DNA of 64,000 bases from Mesorhabditis belari (lineage: Eukaryota > Nematoda > Chromadorea > Rhabditida > Rhabditidae), in contig CAUEEP010000936.1 in NCBI GenBank assembly GCA_958450365.1, positions 2,312,370-2,376,369 on the forward strand. Direction: 5' to 3'. The translations under genes and the position numbers were made by a program. Positions within the stretch are counted from its first letter, which is position 1; every line of letters begins with the position of its first letter. The notes below the pieces were generated by a model. The model had not been told where the DNA came from and made no database searches. It worked only from the letters and a program-made list of their open reading frames with translations. Shown piece by piece: positions 55,019 to 63,640 of this stretch.

Positions 55019-55880
55019 AGGTGATCGAGTTTGCTGTCGATGAATTGCCGCCGATGTTGTACGAGATGTTGGATATTTTGCGACAAGAAAGGGCATTGTT
55101 GGGTCGATGCTGCGGTAAGAGTTTAAAAGTTTACATAGTTAGCAAATATTTTTTGTCGCTGAACTTTTTGGGGATCTTATTAAACTTTAAAAGTTTAAAG
55201 TTTGATTCAAAACAGTTTTGACGATGATTCTTTTACGAGAATAACTTGTCACATGTCTTTTATAACTCTCATCTTTAGGTTGGATCACATTGAAGGTAGA
55301 AATGATGAATTCATCAGATTGCTGGAAACTGCAGGAGGTAGATTAAGCAATTAAGTGATTTGAAATTTCTAATTTAGGTGATGCCTTTCTCGACTACCCG
55401 GGAGTTGAGAAAGACCAGATAAGAGGTCTCGACGCGTTAGCTGTTTTTTATGTGCAAGAGGTTTGTTTATTTTTACTTTTAACCTGATTCAAACAGTCTT
55501 ATGCTAAACTTTTTTGCTTTAGGGACATCGAGAAGGGGCAAACAAGGAAAGACACAAGGAATGTTTCGTGAGTTTATCCAGTTCTAATCGGAAGTTTAAG
55601 GAATTTGATCGAGTCGAGAAATTGGCTTGGCACGCTTTCCACGTGGCTCTCCATACGATCAGAGCTGAGAGTTCATTTCAATTAGGACGATGCTTTCATT
55701 ATCAGAAGAACTACGAGAAAGCTTTTCGGGTATTCTATAAATGTAAAACTTCAATACGTTTATTTAGCATTATTATCCAACGGCCCAATACGCTTGATCG
55801 CATTTTGTCCTTCCACAAGCCCGCCAACCCTCGGGTCAAATGTGCTCCATTCCGCCCAATCTCGGTAAAGAATTTGGTTA
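55019..55880 (+). pseudogene. ctr-9: CTR9, decayed and rearranged copy B
   Basis: Exon 55,019-55,114 gives the CTR9 N-terminus (EVIEFAVDELPPMLYEMLDI then LRQERALLG). 55,279-55,337 (EGRNDEFIRLLETAGG) follows with a small deletion that shifts the frame. Then 55,378-55,460 (DAFLDYPGVEKDQIRGLDAL) and 55,523-55,568 (GHREGANKERHKECF). The next DNA is fused to a later CTR9 segment, VEKLAWHAFHVALHTIRAES and SFQLGRCFHYQKNYEKAF, and then a stop before FVLPQAR...GQM. Introns here are almost identical to those of copy A at 34.2 kb, showing recent duplication. This copy has the N-terminus and the mid segment that copy A lacks, but lacks the TPR exons of 34,587-35,200. Confidence 0.88.
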
Positions 55881-56069
55881 TGGAAATCTTTAATCAAAAA
55901 GTAGTATTTGTTACTCATTTGCATAATTTAGAAGCCAAGATTGATTCCCGAGCGCGTTTCTGCGCCTCCAACGTTGCCTCAAACAGCCGTTTCACCCTTA
56001 CATTCGCAACTTCCTACAGATAATGAGTATGTGATTAGATTTTTTGAAGTGTTTACTATCTGTTTTTAG

Positions 56070-57770
56070 TGAAATTTGCATCATGGACCTGCCTCATCCT
56101 GTAACATCGAGTGGCACTCGGTAAGAGACTTTTAAAAGTAACTTCGCTTTCGTTAACGAATTATTTTTAGACCTGAGCTCGTTCATCCGGCAACAGCAAC
56201 TCGTGCATCGACCAGTGATCCAATTTTAGCCAACATCCAAGGACCACTAACCGTTCGGACACGCCATCGCATGGGACGCCAGCCTCAAAGTGGAGACATT
56301 TTTGTAGAAGAGGTAAGTTTTTAAGTATAAAAGTATGTAGTATGTTGCCGACTTTTATTTAGACGATTGACATCCTTGGCGCCAACGATCCATCAGCAAC
56401 AGTGGAATAAGTGAAGGGACGACCGATTCAGCAAGGTGCTCGTGATTTCAAGGTGAATTCATTTCCAGTGGAACTTTGGTTGATATTAATGCTTAGGTTA
56501 ACAATGAGAATGGCAAAAACAGCCCGAGTGTTGGTGGAGAAGCAGTGATCGCAGCGGGAGTCGCTCAACTTCAGTTTGCCGTTCAGCTTCCCGTCAAGGA
56601 CCTCTCGATTTCACCTGGGTGAGTGACTTATAGACTTGTCTATGATTTTTTGTTAAGTCATTAACGGTAACTAAATCATTGAAGTGATATACGAAATGAG
56701 AAGTTTAAAAAGATTATCCTAACGGTAGTCAAATTTATCTTGTAACAGAAGTTTTTTTTTCATTCCAGTCATGATTCGGAAATTTTTAGGATCAACAATT
56801 CACTACCACTCAAGATGCCCAACCAATTCTCGTCGATTTTACTCAAAGGCCTTCGGAGGGTAAGTAAATTTTTTGCAACCTTTGATATTTTTAAAATTTT
56901 AGTCCAGTCGATCAACGCCATAACTAAAAATGATTTGACGGGACCGGTGAACATTGCCTTACACTTGAATTCGACTCGAGGTGAAGAGACGCCCATTACG
57001 ACTACCACTCAAAAAACTGCTCAACCACAAGCGGCACCACCATCCAACTGCAATGTTCAACCTCAGCAAACACTCTTGTTCGAAATGCAATCGAAATTCG
57101 TTTTGGAGTGTCAAAAGCCCTTCCTACTACGGTCAATTTTTTGTTTGCTTTATTGGGCAGATTATATGAGTTGTTCTTTGCTAATGTAGCCGTTATTAAT
57201 TGTAACAAAGGCTAAACTTGTCTGTTATAGGAATTGCGCAAGAAGGTGCCCAGCCTGGCGAAGAACCTCGGTCATCCACAGATTCGTGAACGCGTCTTTT
57301 ACGGCGATGGAGTGATTCGTTTGGACCGAGACATGCTTATTCGCCCTGAGGTCCTGTTGTATTGCTTGTCCAGTTACAAAGTTCTCTTTTAGGATGGTGT
57401 CGGAGAAATGAAGGAAGACGTACGCACATATGACTTCGTTCCAGCGACTCTTCCGGCAATGGGTGAACGACGCTTCTCGATGGCCCCATACACGGAAGTG
57501 TCCGGCGGCTTTCCATCACTCTTGAATATCCACGGCGAACGTGCTCGGTGGGTTTGAGTTTAAGTGTCATTTTTCAATTTCATTTTCTTGCTAGTTGATA
57601 AGCTAATGTTGAATATTTAGCACAAGATCGCCTATCGTGAACGCTCGAGTGAGCACTGGAAGGTACGTTTTGGCCGTTTGGTTCAAGTCCAATTAATTTT
57701 TTTAGTACGAGAAGCAGCAGCACCTCCTCGTTGGCTACGGCAATTACATATCGAGCAGACGGTCCAATGT
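56070..57770 (+). CDS. Unidentified multi-exon gene or remnant
   Basis: Exon-like blocks with GT/AG borders: 56,070-56,120, 56,171-56,312, 56,363-56,452, 56,497-56,618, 56,790-56,859, 56,903-about 57,130, 57,231-57,350, 57,393-57,547, 57,621-57,662 and 57,706 onward. Readable pieces include RTRHRMGRQPQSGDIFVEE, TIDILGANDPSATVE, VIAAGVAQLQFAVQLPVKDL, QPILVDFTQRPSE, NDLTGPVNIALHLNSTRGEE, KNLGHPQIRERVFYGDGVIR and TYDFVPATLPAMGERRF. A TAA lies in the third block (56,406), and some phases do not close, so at least part is decayed. Spacing of introns (40-60 bp) is normal for this genome. I do not recognise the protein. Confidence 0.45.
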
Positions 57771-57844
57771 GGGTATTTTAACATTGATACTTTTATAAGG
57801 AAATAGGTTTCCTTGGGCATGCATAATTTTATGCACTTGTATGA

Positions 57845-58305
57845 TTCGTTTTTGTTACAGGAATCGCACATCGATTTGCCCAACAGCCTCCTCACCTTCT
57901 GTGCAAACGGCTCGTTCCCGTGAAAGTTCGTTGTCGGCAACAAGGTTTTGTTTGTTTTCAAAACTAAGAATATTATGTCAATCCCCCATTCGATCGTTTA
58001 CTTCGATGGTTTACTTTAATAACTTGTTGTCCTTTCAGTGGTCGCTCATCTCGTTCCAAGCTTCAAATAGCGCCATCCAATCAGAAAAAAGTGTCTGCTC
58101 GAACGGGTGTCTCAATGAATCGCCTTGAAAGGGCTCAATCGACACCGCCTCCATTTGTTTCAAGACAACAACCTGCTAAAACATCTACGGTAAGATCGAA
58201 TTACTCGTCTGGCGAACTAATTTGTTTCCTTTAGGAAGTATCATCTTTGGAGAGTTCTGCTCTAGTAACGGCTCAACCTCCTTCAAGTGGAATTTCAATG
58301 GAGGG
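57845..58305 (+). CDS. Ser/Thr/Gln-rich exons, probably 3' part of the same locus
   Basis: 58,039-58,191 reads SGRSSRSKLQIAPSNQKK, ARTGVSMNRLERAQ and STPPPFVSRQQPAKTST before GTAAGATC. 58,235-58,303 reads EVSSLESSALVTAQPPSSGI. Low-complexity, Ser/Arg and Pro-rich, as in a disordered regulatory tail. It is cut off by the mariner-like element at 58,353. Confidence 0.4.
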
Positions 58306-58352
58306 TTTGTTTTTAGATTTATAAATAAATCTTACAATTTATTTACAAACTA

Positions 58353-59141
58353 TTAGGTTGATGCATAAGTCTTTTTGTTCCTTTTCGTCTGCCGTTTCAA
58401 GCCAACAAATGCACCAATTAAACTACGGTTGATTTCATTAGAAAAACCAATTATTTTCCTGCAAAATAACATTAAAACGGGTTTAAAAATATTTTATGCC
58501 TGGATTTTCTTGAGAGTATGAAGTCGGGTAGTCAAAAAGGGCTAACTCGATCATGCGGTTTAGACACCTTAGCTAAAGAAAACCTTTTTTTCGAGATCTA
58601 AGAGTCAAACACCAATTAATTTGCATCCAAAATCAATTTTATTGAATATCCAGGTAAGAAATATATTAGTATCTATATTATTTTATATTATTTTATTTTT
58701 TGGAAAATTTACCCTTAGGCGCTAAAGCTCGGGAAATTTCAGCATTCCTCGAGCTTTAGCGCCAAGATTAAAAAATCGATTAAAAAAGAATTAACGCTAA
58801 TCAAACAATTGCACCATTGACGTTTTGTGGGGAGGTATCAGGGGCTAGAGAGCATGCAGCAACCTTAGAGTCACGTGGCTCTAAGGTTGCTGCATGCTCT
58901 CTAGCCCCTGATACCTCCCCACAAAACGTCAATGGTGGTTTATGCGCTAAAGAAAGAAATAAAGAAAAAAGGCGTTTTTCACTCTCGAATTTGCTTGAAA
59001 GTGAACCGAAATTGATTTAAAAAGATGGAAATTGAACAAAAAAACACTTTTTTTTATAGAGCAAACTATAGATTAATTGGTGAATTTGTTACTTTTTAAC
59101 AGAAGTACGAAAAAAACGAAAAGACTTATGCATCAACCTAT
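58353..59141. mobile_element. Mariner-type non-autonomous element
   Basis: Ends are TTAGGTTGATGCATAAGTCT and its inverse AGACTTATGCATCAACCTAT, bordered by TA on both sides, as for mariner. The roughly 790-bp interior has no transposase but contains a 122-bp hairpin (58,814-58,935). A solo end of the same family is at 33,402. The right end directly touches the bacterial insert. Confidence 0.8.
58814..58935. repeat. 122-bp near-perfect hairpin
   Basis: CCATTGACGTTTTGTGGGGA ... GGGGCTAGAGAGCATGCAGC ... and the exact inverse. It shares its inner GCTAGAGAGCATGCAGCAAC core with hairpins at 23,409 and 61,621, while the outer arms differ. Confidence 0.95.
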
Positions 59142-59445
59142 TACAAACGGAGTTTTAAATTCAAAAGAAATTAACTTAAAACATTCAAGAGAACAAAATG
59201 TAGCTTTTTTTAATAATGATACTTTATATGAAATTACTAAAAATCAAGTAGCTTCTACAGGACAAAAACAATGATGAAGTTTCGAATATTTTATGAATAA
59301 AAAACCAAACGCTTCTATTTTTATATTTGATGAAGCTAATAACGGATTAGATGTAGAACACGATAAATTATTTGAAGAAAAAATTGAAGAATTAAATAAA
59401 AAAGGAAAAATAGTAATTTGTATAAGTCACAAAGTAAAAACTTAA
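59142..59445 (+). pseudogene. Bacterial ABC transporter ATPase, C-terminal end (code 4)
   Basis: One frame runs to TAA at 59,445 if TGA is Trp (two adjacent TGAs at 59,272-59,277). It reads QVASTGQKQWW, a degenerate ABC signature (LSGGQ-like), then ASIFIFDEANNGLD, a Walker B with D-loop, and KIVICISHKVKT, the switch His. These are in the order and spacing of ABC ATPase C-terminal halves. Walker A lies upstream and is missing, cut by the mariner-like element. Codons are TTA/AAA-rich. In the standard code it is broken, so it is a transferred fragment rather than a nematode gene. Confidence 0.88.
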
Positions 59446-59452
59446 TAAATAG

Positions 59453-59868
59453 ATGGCAACAATAAATCAACTTATATCAGGTTTGAGAAAAAAAACAAAA
59501 AAAAGTTAAGAATGCGATATTTGAAATATAGATGAAATTCAATTCACAGCGAATATCGTAGAATTGACGCTCCTCAAATAAGCGGAATAGTAAAAGCTAT
59601 TAAAAAATTTAATCCAAATAAACCTAACTCTGGTATTAGAAAAGGAGGAACTGTAGCTCTTTCTAATAAATATTTAGTTAATTTTGCTGTTAGAGGTCAA
59701 ACTAGTCCAAGCTTAGGAGTTTATTCTAAAGTTTTGTTAAGTAGCGGAGGTTGACAAGATGTTAGCTCTGCATCTCGTTATAAAGCTATAAGAGGTGTTT
59801 ACGATTTGAAAGGTGATGATAGTAAAATGCAAAGTAGATCAGTTTACGGAGCCAAAGAAAAACGATAA
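59453..59868 (+). pseudogene. rpsL: Bacterial ribosomal protein S12 (code 4), frameshifted
   Basis: ATG 8 bp after the ABC stop begins MATINQLISGLRKKTKK, the S12 N-terminus. After frame shifts in the A-rich part the main frame reads PNKPNSGIRKGGTVALSN, matching the S12 KPNSALRK segment, then YSKVLLSSGGWQD (Trp from TGA, 59,752-59,754), RYKAIRGVYDLKG and SRSVYGAKEKR-stop. The length of about 138 codons equals a full S12, so the whole gene was captured. S12 is the decoding-centre protein of the 30S subunit. The RS-YG-K ending is diagnostic. The net length is one base off a codon multiple, so at least one indel occurred since transfer. Confidence 0.9.
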
Positions 59869-59945
59869 GAAATAATCATTTTTGAACAATAGTTAGATAT
59901 TTTTTGTTTTAAAACCTTTTAAAAGACATTTATAAAACTTATAAA
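59869..59945 (+). other. Bacterial intergenic spacer with terminator-like hairpin
   Basis: Between the S12 stop and the IleRS start. AAAAGACATTTATAAAAC / TTATAAAATGTCTTT can form an AT-rich hairpin, plausible as a bacterial terminator or processing site. Confidence 0.35.
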
Positions 59946-61193
59946 ATGTCTTTAAACGAATCTCAAAACAACAATAAAAACAAAAAACTTTTATTACCAG
60001 AAACTTCATTCCTTCTAACTAATGATTTGAAAACAGATAAAAAAATAATTGAATTTTGAACAACACAAGAAATTTATAATTTATCTGTAAAAAAAATAAA
60101 GAAAATAAAAAAGTTTTATTTTACACGATGGTCCGCAGTTTAGCAACGGAAATGTACACATGGGTGATTATTTGAATAAAAATCTAAAAGATATTATCAT
60201 TAGATATAAAAACTTAGTAGGTTATTGTTCAGAAATAGTGATCGGATATGATACTCATGGATTACCTATAGAAAACAAAGTTAAAGAACTCGAAAATTTT
60301 GATTCTAAGAATAATGAATATCATATCAGAAAATTGTGCAAGTCTTTTGCTTTAAAACAACAATTAATACAAGAAGAACAAATGAAAAAATTTGGTCTTT
60401 TTACAGATTTTAAACAAAAATATTTAACTTTAAATAAAGAATACGAAGCCGAAGAAATTCGTTTTTTTAGTGTTTTAATAAAAAAACAATTAATTTACAG
60501 ACATTTTAGACCGATTTATTGATCTACAATCTATCAAACAGCTTTAGCTGAAACAGAAATTGAATATTTACCTAAAAAAAATATTTCACTTTATACTTTA
60601 TTTGAATTAAACGAATCTAATATTCTAAACGATAGATTATATCTTTTAATATGAACAACACAACCTTGAACTTTAACAGAAAATAGATTAATAGCTATTA
60701 ATACTAATTCAGTATATATAATAGTTGAACATTTAGATAAAAAGATAATTTTTGCTAAAAATAGACTTGAATTTATAGAACAAAAAATAAATATTAAATT
60801 TAATATAATTAAAGAATTTTCAGGAAAAGAATTAATTAATAAAACTTATAAATATCTTTATAACAATGAAAAATATGACTCAGGTTATGTTGTAGACGGA
60901 TCTCAAATATTAAAGTTGGATGAAGGTACTGGTTTAATACATTTAGCGCCGGCTCACGGACCAGAAGATTTTGCGATAGCTAAAAGAGAAAATTTAAATA
61001 TTTCAATAAATTTAAAAACAAATGGTACATTTAACGATGTTTTTCATGTGATAGAATGAAGAAATAAAAATTATGAAGATGTAAATATATTGGTTTTAAA
61101 AGATTTGATTATTAAAAATCTTGTATTAATAAAAGAAAATATAACGCATAATTTCCCACACGATTGAAGAGACAAAAAACCTTTCATTTTTTA
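59946..61193 (+). pseudogene. ileS: Bacterial isoleucyl-tRNA synthetase, N-terminal ~415 codons (code 4)
   Basis: Begins MSLNESQNNNKNKK then LLLPETSFL and KIIEFW, as in IleRS N-termini. After a frame change near 60,090-60,125 it gives HDGPQFSNGNVHMGDYLNKN (ATP-binding, HIGH-type), GYDTHGLPIENKV, LLIWTTQPWTLTEN (the editing-domain WTTxPWTL motif), GTGLIHLAPAHGPEDF and HNFPHDWRDKKPFIF. From about 60,130 to 61,193 one frame is open if TGA is Trp. There are five such TGAs in that frame, plus one in EFW, and each sits where IleRS has or tolerates Trp. The KMSKS half and zinc end are missing. IleRS charges tRNA-Ile. In the nucleus it would be untranslatable. Gene content plus TGA=Trp indicate a Mollicute-type donor. 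Confidence 0.95.
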
Positions 61194-61221
61194 ATTCAGT
61201 TTCTACTATCAGCGCATCGAG

Positions 61222-61325
61222 GTGCGTACCTTCCATGTCACTCGTAGGAAAAAGCGCCGTCTGGCACACTGCCCCGAGTGTGGTCCCCCGGAAAGCCTTC
61301 GCCGCCGGTTTAATTACCCAAGTTT
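61222..61325 (+). pseudogene. SL RNA remnant: PSE-like block plus 19 nt of leader
   Basis: The block 61,222-61,267 (GTGCGTACCT, CTCGTAGGAAAAAGCG, CTGGCAC) lies exactly 39 bp before GGTTTAATTACCCAAGTTT (61,307-61,325). The DNA then passes straight into a chitin-deacetylase-like exon. No donor or Sm site. It begins about 30 bp after the bacterial sequence ends. Confidence 0.75.
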
Positions 61326-61583
61326 TTGGTGTGTACCCTGTGAAGAATGCGACTGAGTTGACTGATTGTCCAATTGATGGATCGTGTAAATTGCCTGGAT
61401 GCTTTTGTTCAAAATGAGTTCAATCGTTTAGACTTTGGGCCTGGTTAATCGAATTTCCTTTTAGAACGTGTGATCCCCGGTGGATTGAACGCCAAGGACA
61501 CTCCACAAATGATCATTTTGACCTTTGATGATCCGATTACTGATCGAACGATTAACATCTACAATATTATTAGGGAAGATGTG
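61326..61583 (+). pseudogene. Chitin-deacetylase-like (LGX-1-type) exon pair
   Basis: 61,326-about 61,415 reads YPVKNATELTDCPIDGSCKL and PGCFCSK. 61,465-61,583 (after TTTTAG) reads ERVIPGGLNAKDTPQMIILT, FDDPITDRTINIYN and IIREDV before GTACTC. The CxxDGxCxLPxCFCS...IPGGL...TPQ...LTFDD order is that of nematode LGX-1/invertebrate chitin-deacetylase-like proteins, at the linker into the NodB polysaccharide deacetylase domain. The donor between the two exons is damaged (AAAATGAGTTC, where a GTGAGT would be expected), and all other exons are missing. A dead fragment. Confidence 0.75.
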
Positions 61584-61620
61584 GTACTCTCTGACTTTTA
61601 GTAAGAGTTATCTCCTGACC

Positions 61621-61815
61621 ACCCCTGACGTTTTGCCCAGAGGGCTTCGGGGCTAGAGAGCATGCAGCAACCTTATCCCCGCTAGCCGGGATAAGGTTGC
61701 TGCCTGCTCTCTAGCCCCGAAGACCTCTGGGCAAAACGTCAGTGGGGTGTATTATTTCGGAGGTCACGCATTGATCCTCCCTCCGAGGTCCCGGGACGTC
61801 GCCATCCGTTACCTC
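61621..61815. mobile_element. Hairpin element plus flank module
   Basis: 61,621-61,747 is a hairpin with about 55-bp arms (ACGTTTTGCCCAGAGGGCTT outer, GGGGCTAGAGAGCATGCAGC inner, GCTAGC loop region). 61,747-61,815 is the GTGTATTATTTCGGAGGTCA module shared with 46,634 and 23,284 (inverse). Confidence 0.85.
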
Positions 61816-61906
61816 TCCAAAAATTTCCCCAGAGCAACTCCTTTTGCACACAAGTACGGGGTTTCACCGTACGGGGGCCGAGTGCTCTTGACGTTTTGCC
61901 CAGTGT

Positions 61907-61990
61907 ATCGAAAAAACTTTTCCTGGGCACTTATGCCCGAGCAGTGTGCCAGAAGCCGTTTTTTCGTACGAAACACGTCTCGAGAACGCA
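61907..61990 (-). promoter_or_regulatory. PSE-like block without leader
   Basis: Minus strand ATGCGTTCTC, TTTCGTACGAAAAAACGGCT and CTGGCAC (61,990-61,946). At 39 bp downstream there is no leader. Confidence 0.45.
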
Positions 61991-62084
61991 TAAAGTTATC
62001 CCAGCGGGAAATTACAGTAAAATTTCGACTCGAATCACTCGGATTACGGTAGAAATAAGTGCAAAGACAAAGTGGATGGACCCT

Positions 62085-62225
62085 TTCAGGTAGGTAGTCG
62101 AACTTTGACCGGAATTTTCTCTATCTTTTTACATTAGTGTGTAGTAAATGCCTTGTGGATTTCTATAACCAAATTTCATAAGGAACACTTTAAAACTTAA
62201 CCACAGGTTGATTCTTTCTTTTGCG
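62085..62225. repeat. Interspersed repeat related to 43,760-43,890
   Basis: Shares AACTTTGACCGGAATTTTCT and ATAAGGAACACTTTAAAACT with 43,785-43,880. No gene. Confidence 0.6.
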
Positions 62226-63060
62226 AATACTTAGAAAGTGTAAAAAAAGCTAAGAAAAACAAAAAGCTTAGAAAAGCTTAGAAAGCTTAAAAAAACTTCA
62301 AAAGCTTGAAAAAAGCATAAAAGAAGCTTTAAAAAGCATAAAAGTACAGTGATTAGCTGCCAAAGAAAAATTTTATTATTAGCCAGATTGCAAAGCGTTG
62401 GCAATTTTTATGGAGCAATTTGATGCAAACCGAAGAAAATCGAGATCACTGTCCCAACAAATGCTAGCAAAAGATCGATTTCTAATCGATTTCTCGAATT
62501 TGACAGATTTCGATTTTGACAAAAATCTAATCGATTTTTAATCGATTTCTCGATTTTGATCGATTTTTATTGATTTTTATTGATTATCATTGATTTTAAT
62601 CGATTTTGACAGATTTCTATGGATTTTAGTCGATCTTTATGGATTTTTATTGGTTTTTTATTGATTTTATTGATTTTTATTGATTTTTATTGATTTTCTT
62701 TGATTTTAATCGATTCTGATCGATTTTTATTGATTCTAATCGATTTTTATCGTTTTTTATGGATTTTTATTGGTTTTGATTGATTTCATTCGATTTTTGA
62801 TCGATTTTGATCGATTTTATTCAGTTTCATTGATTTTAATGGATTCTGATCGATTTTTATTGATTCTAATCGATTTTTATGGATTTTTATCGATTTTAAT
62901 CGATCTTTATGGATTTCTATTGACTTTTATTGATTTTTATTGATTTCAGTCGGGTTTGATCGATTTTTATTGATTTTTATTGATTTTTATTGATTAGCAT
63001 TGATTTTAATCGATTTTGATAGATTTCTATTGATTTTAGTCGATCTTTATGGATTTTCAA
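62226..63060 (-). repeat. Long 10-bp periodic arrays (AGCTT then GATTTTT)
   Basis: 62,226-62,345 holds A-rich AGCTT units. 62,346-62,480 is the inverse of the 19,830-19,975 flank. 62,480-63,060 holds TTGATTTTTA / TCGATTTTAA units with period near 10-11 over about 580 bp, the longest array here. Confidence 0.92.
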
Positions 63061-63640
63061 TTCCTTAACTTCTTTTTACCTATTGTAAAGCAAAATATCC
63101 GGTTGCCAAACAGTGCCAGCAGGAAAACGAAGATTTTGTAAACGAATTTGTAAACAATTTTGTGGAAATAAACCAATCCGTTAATAACGGATTGGTTAGA
63201 CGAAGACGTCTCCGAAGACGGAGAAGTATGATAAAAAACACTTTTCTAAGGTCGAATTTTGATGCAGAATCCGAATATGCATCTAAAAATAGGGGTTTCC
63301 TGAGAAAAAGTGCCACTTTTCATCAAATCTCATAAATTTGTAGGGGTGATTCACTGAAATGGTCTATAACTCAAGATCTAAGAGTCGAATCAACTAGCGG
63401 TTGCTTTTTTATTAGAATCTACACAAGAATTTGACTTTTAGACTTTGTGACATTTTTAAAGCTTTTTTAAAGCTTGCTAAGCTTTTTGGAGCCTGCTGAG
63501 TTTTTAGGAGCTTAGAAAGTTCGAAATCGAGCTCGAAAATTAGTTTTTGGCTGATCAGATTTTGATTCTTGAATGCGCAAAAATGCGTCATGAATCAAGC
63601 TTTTAAAATCTAAAGAAAGCTTGAAAGCTTGAGCTTGATT
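63061..63640. repeat. Mixed interspersed repeats
   Basis: 63,230-63,440 belongs to the AGAATCCGAAT / GGTGATTCACTGAAATGG family (compare 31,080-31,260). 63,528-63,625 matches the flank after the AGCTT array of blocks I and III (TTTTGGCTGATCAGATTTTG). Confidence 0.75.

Noticed and set aside
59142..61193. Mitochondrial origin for the TGA=Trp DNA
   Set aside because: Nematode mitochondria also read TGA as Trp, but they encode no IleRS, S12 or ABC transporter, and the gene order and spacing are bacterial.
46710..61193. Simple bacterial contamination
   Set aside because: A second copy lies embedded between host repeats, and both borders of the main copy are nematode repeats or SL RNA sequence. 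A chimeric assembly cannot be fully excluded.
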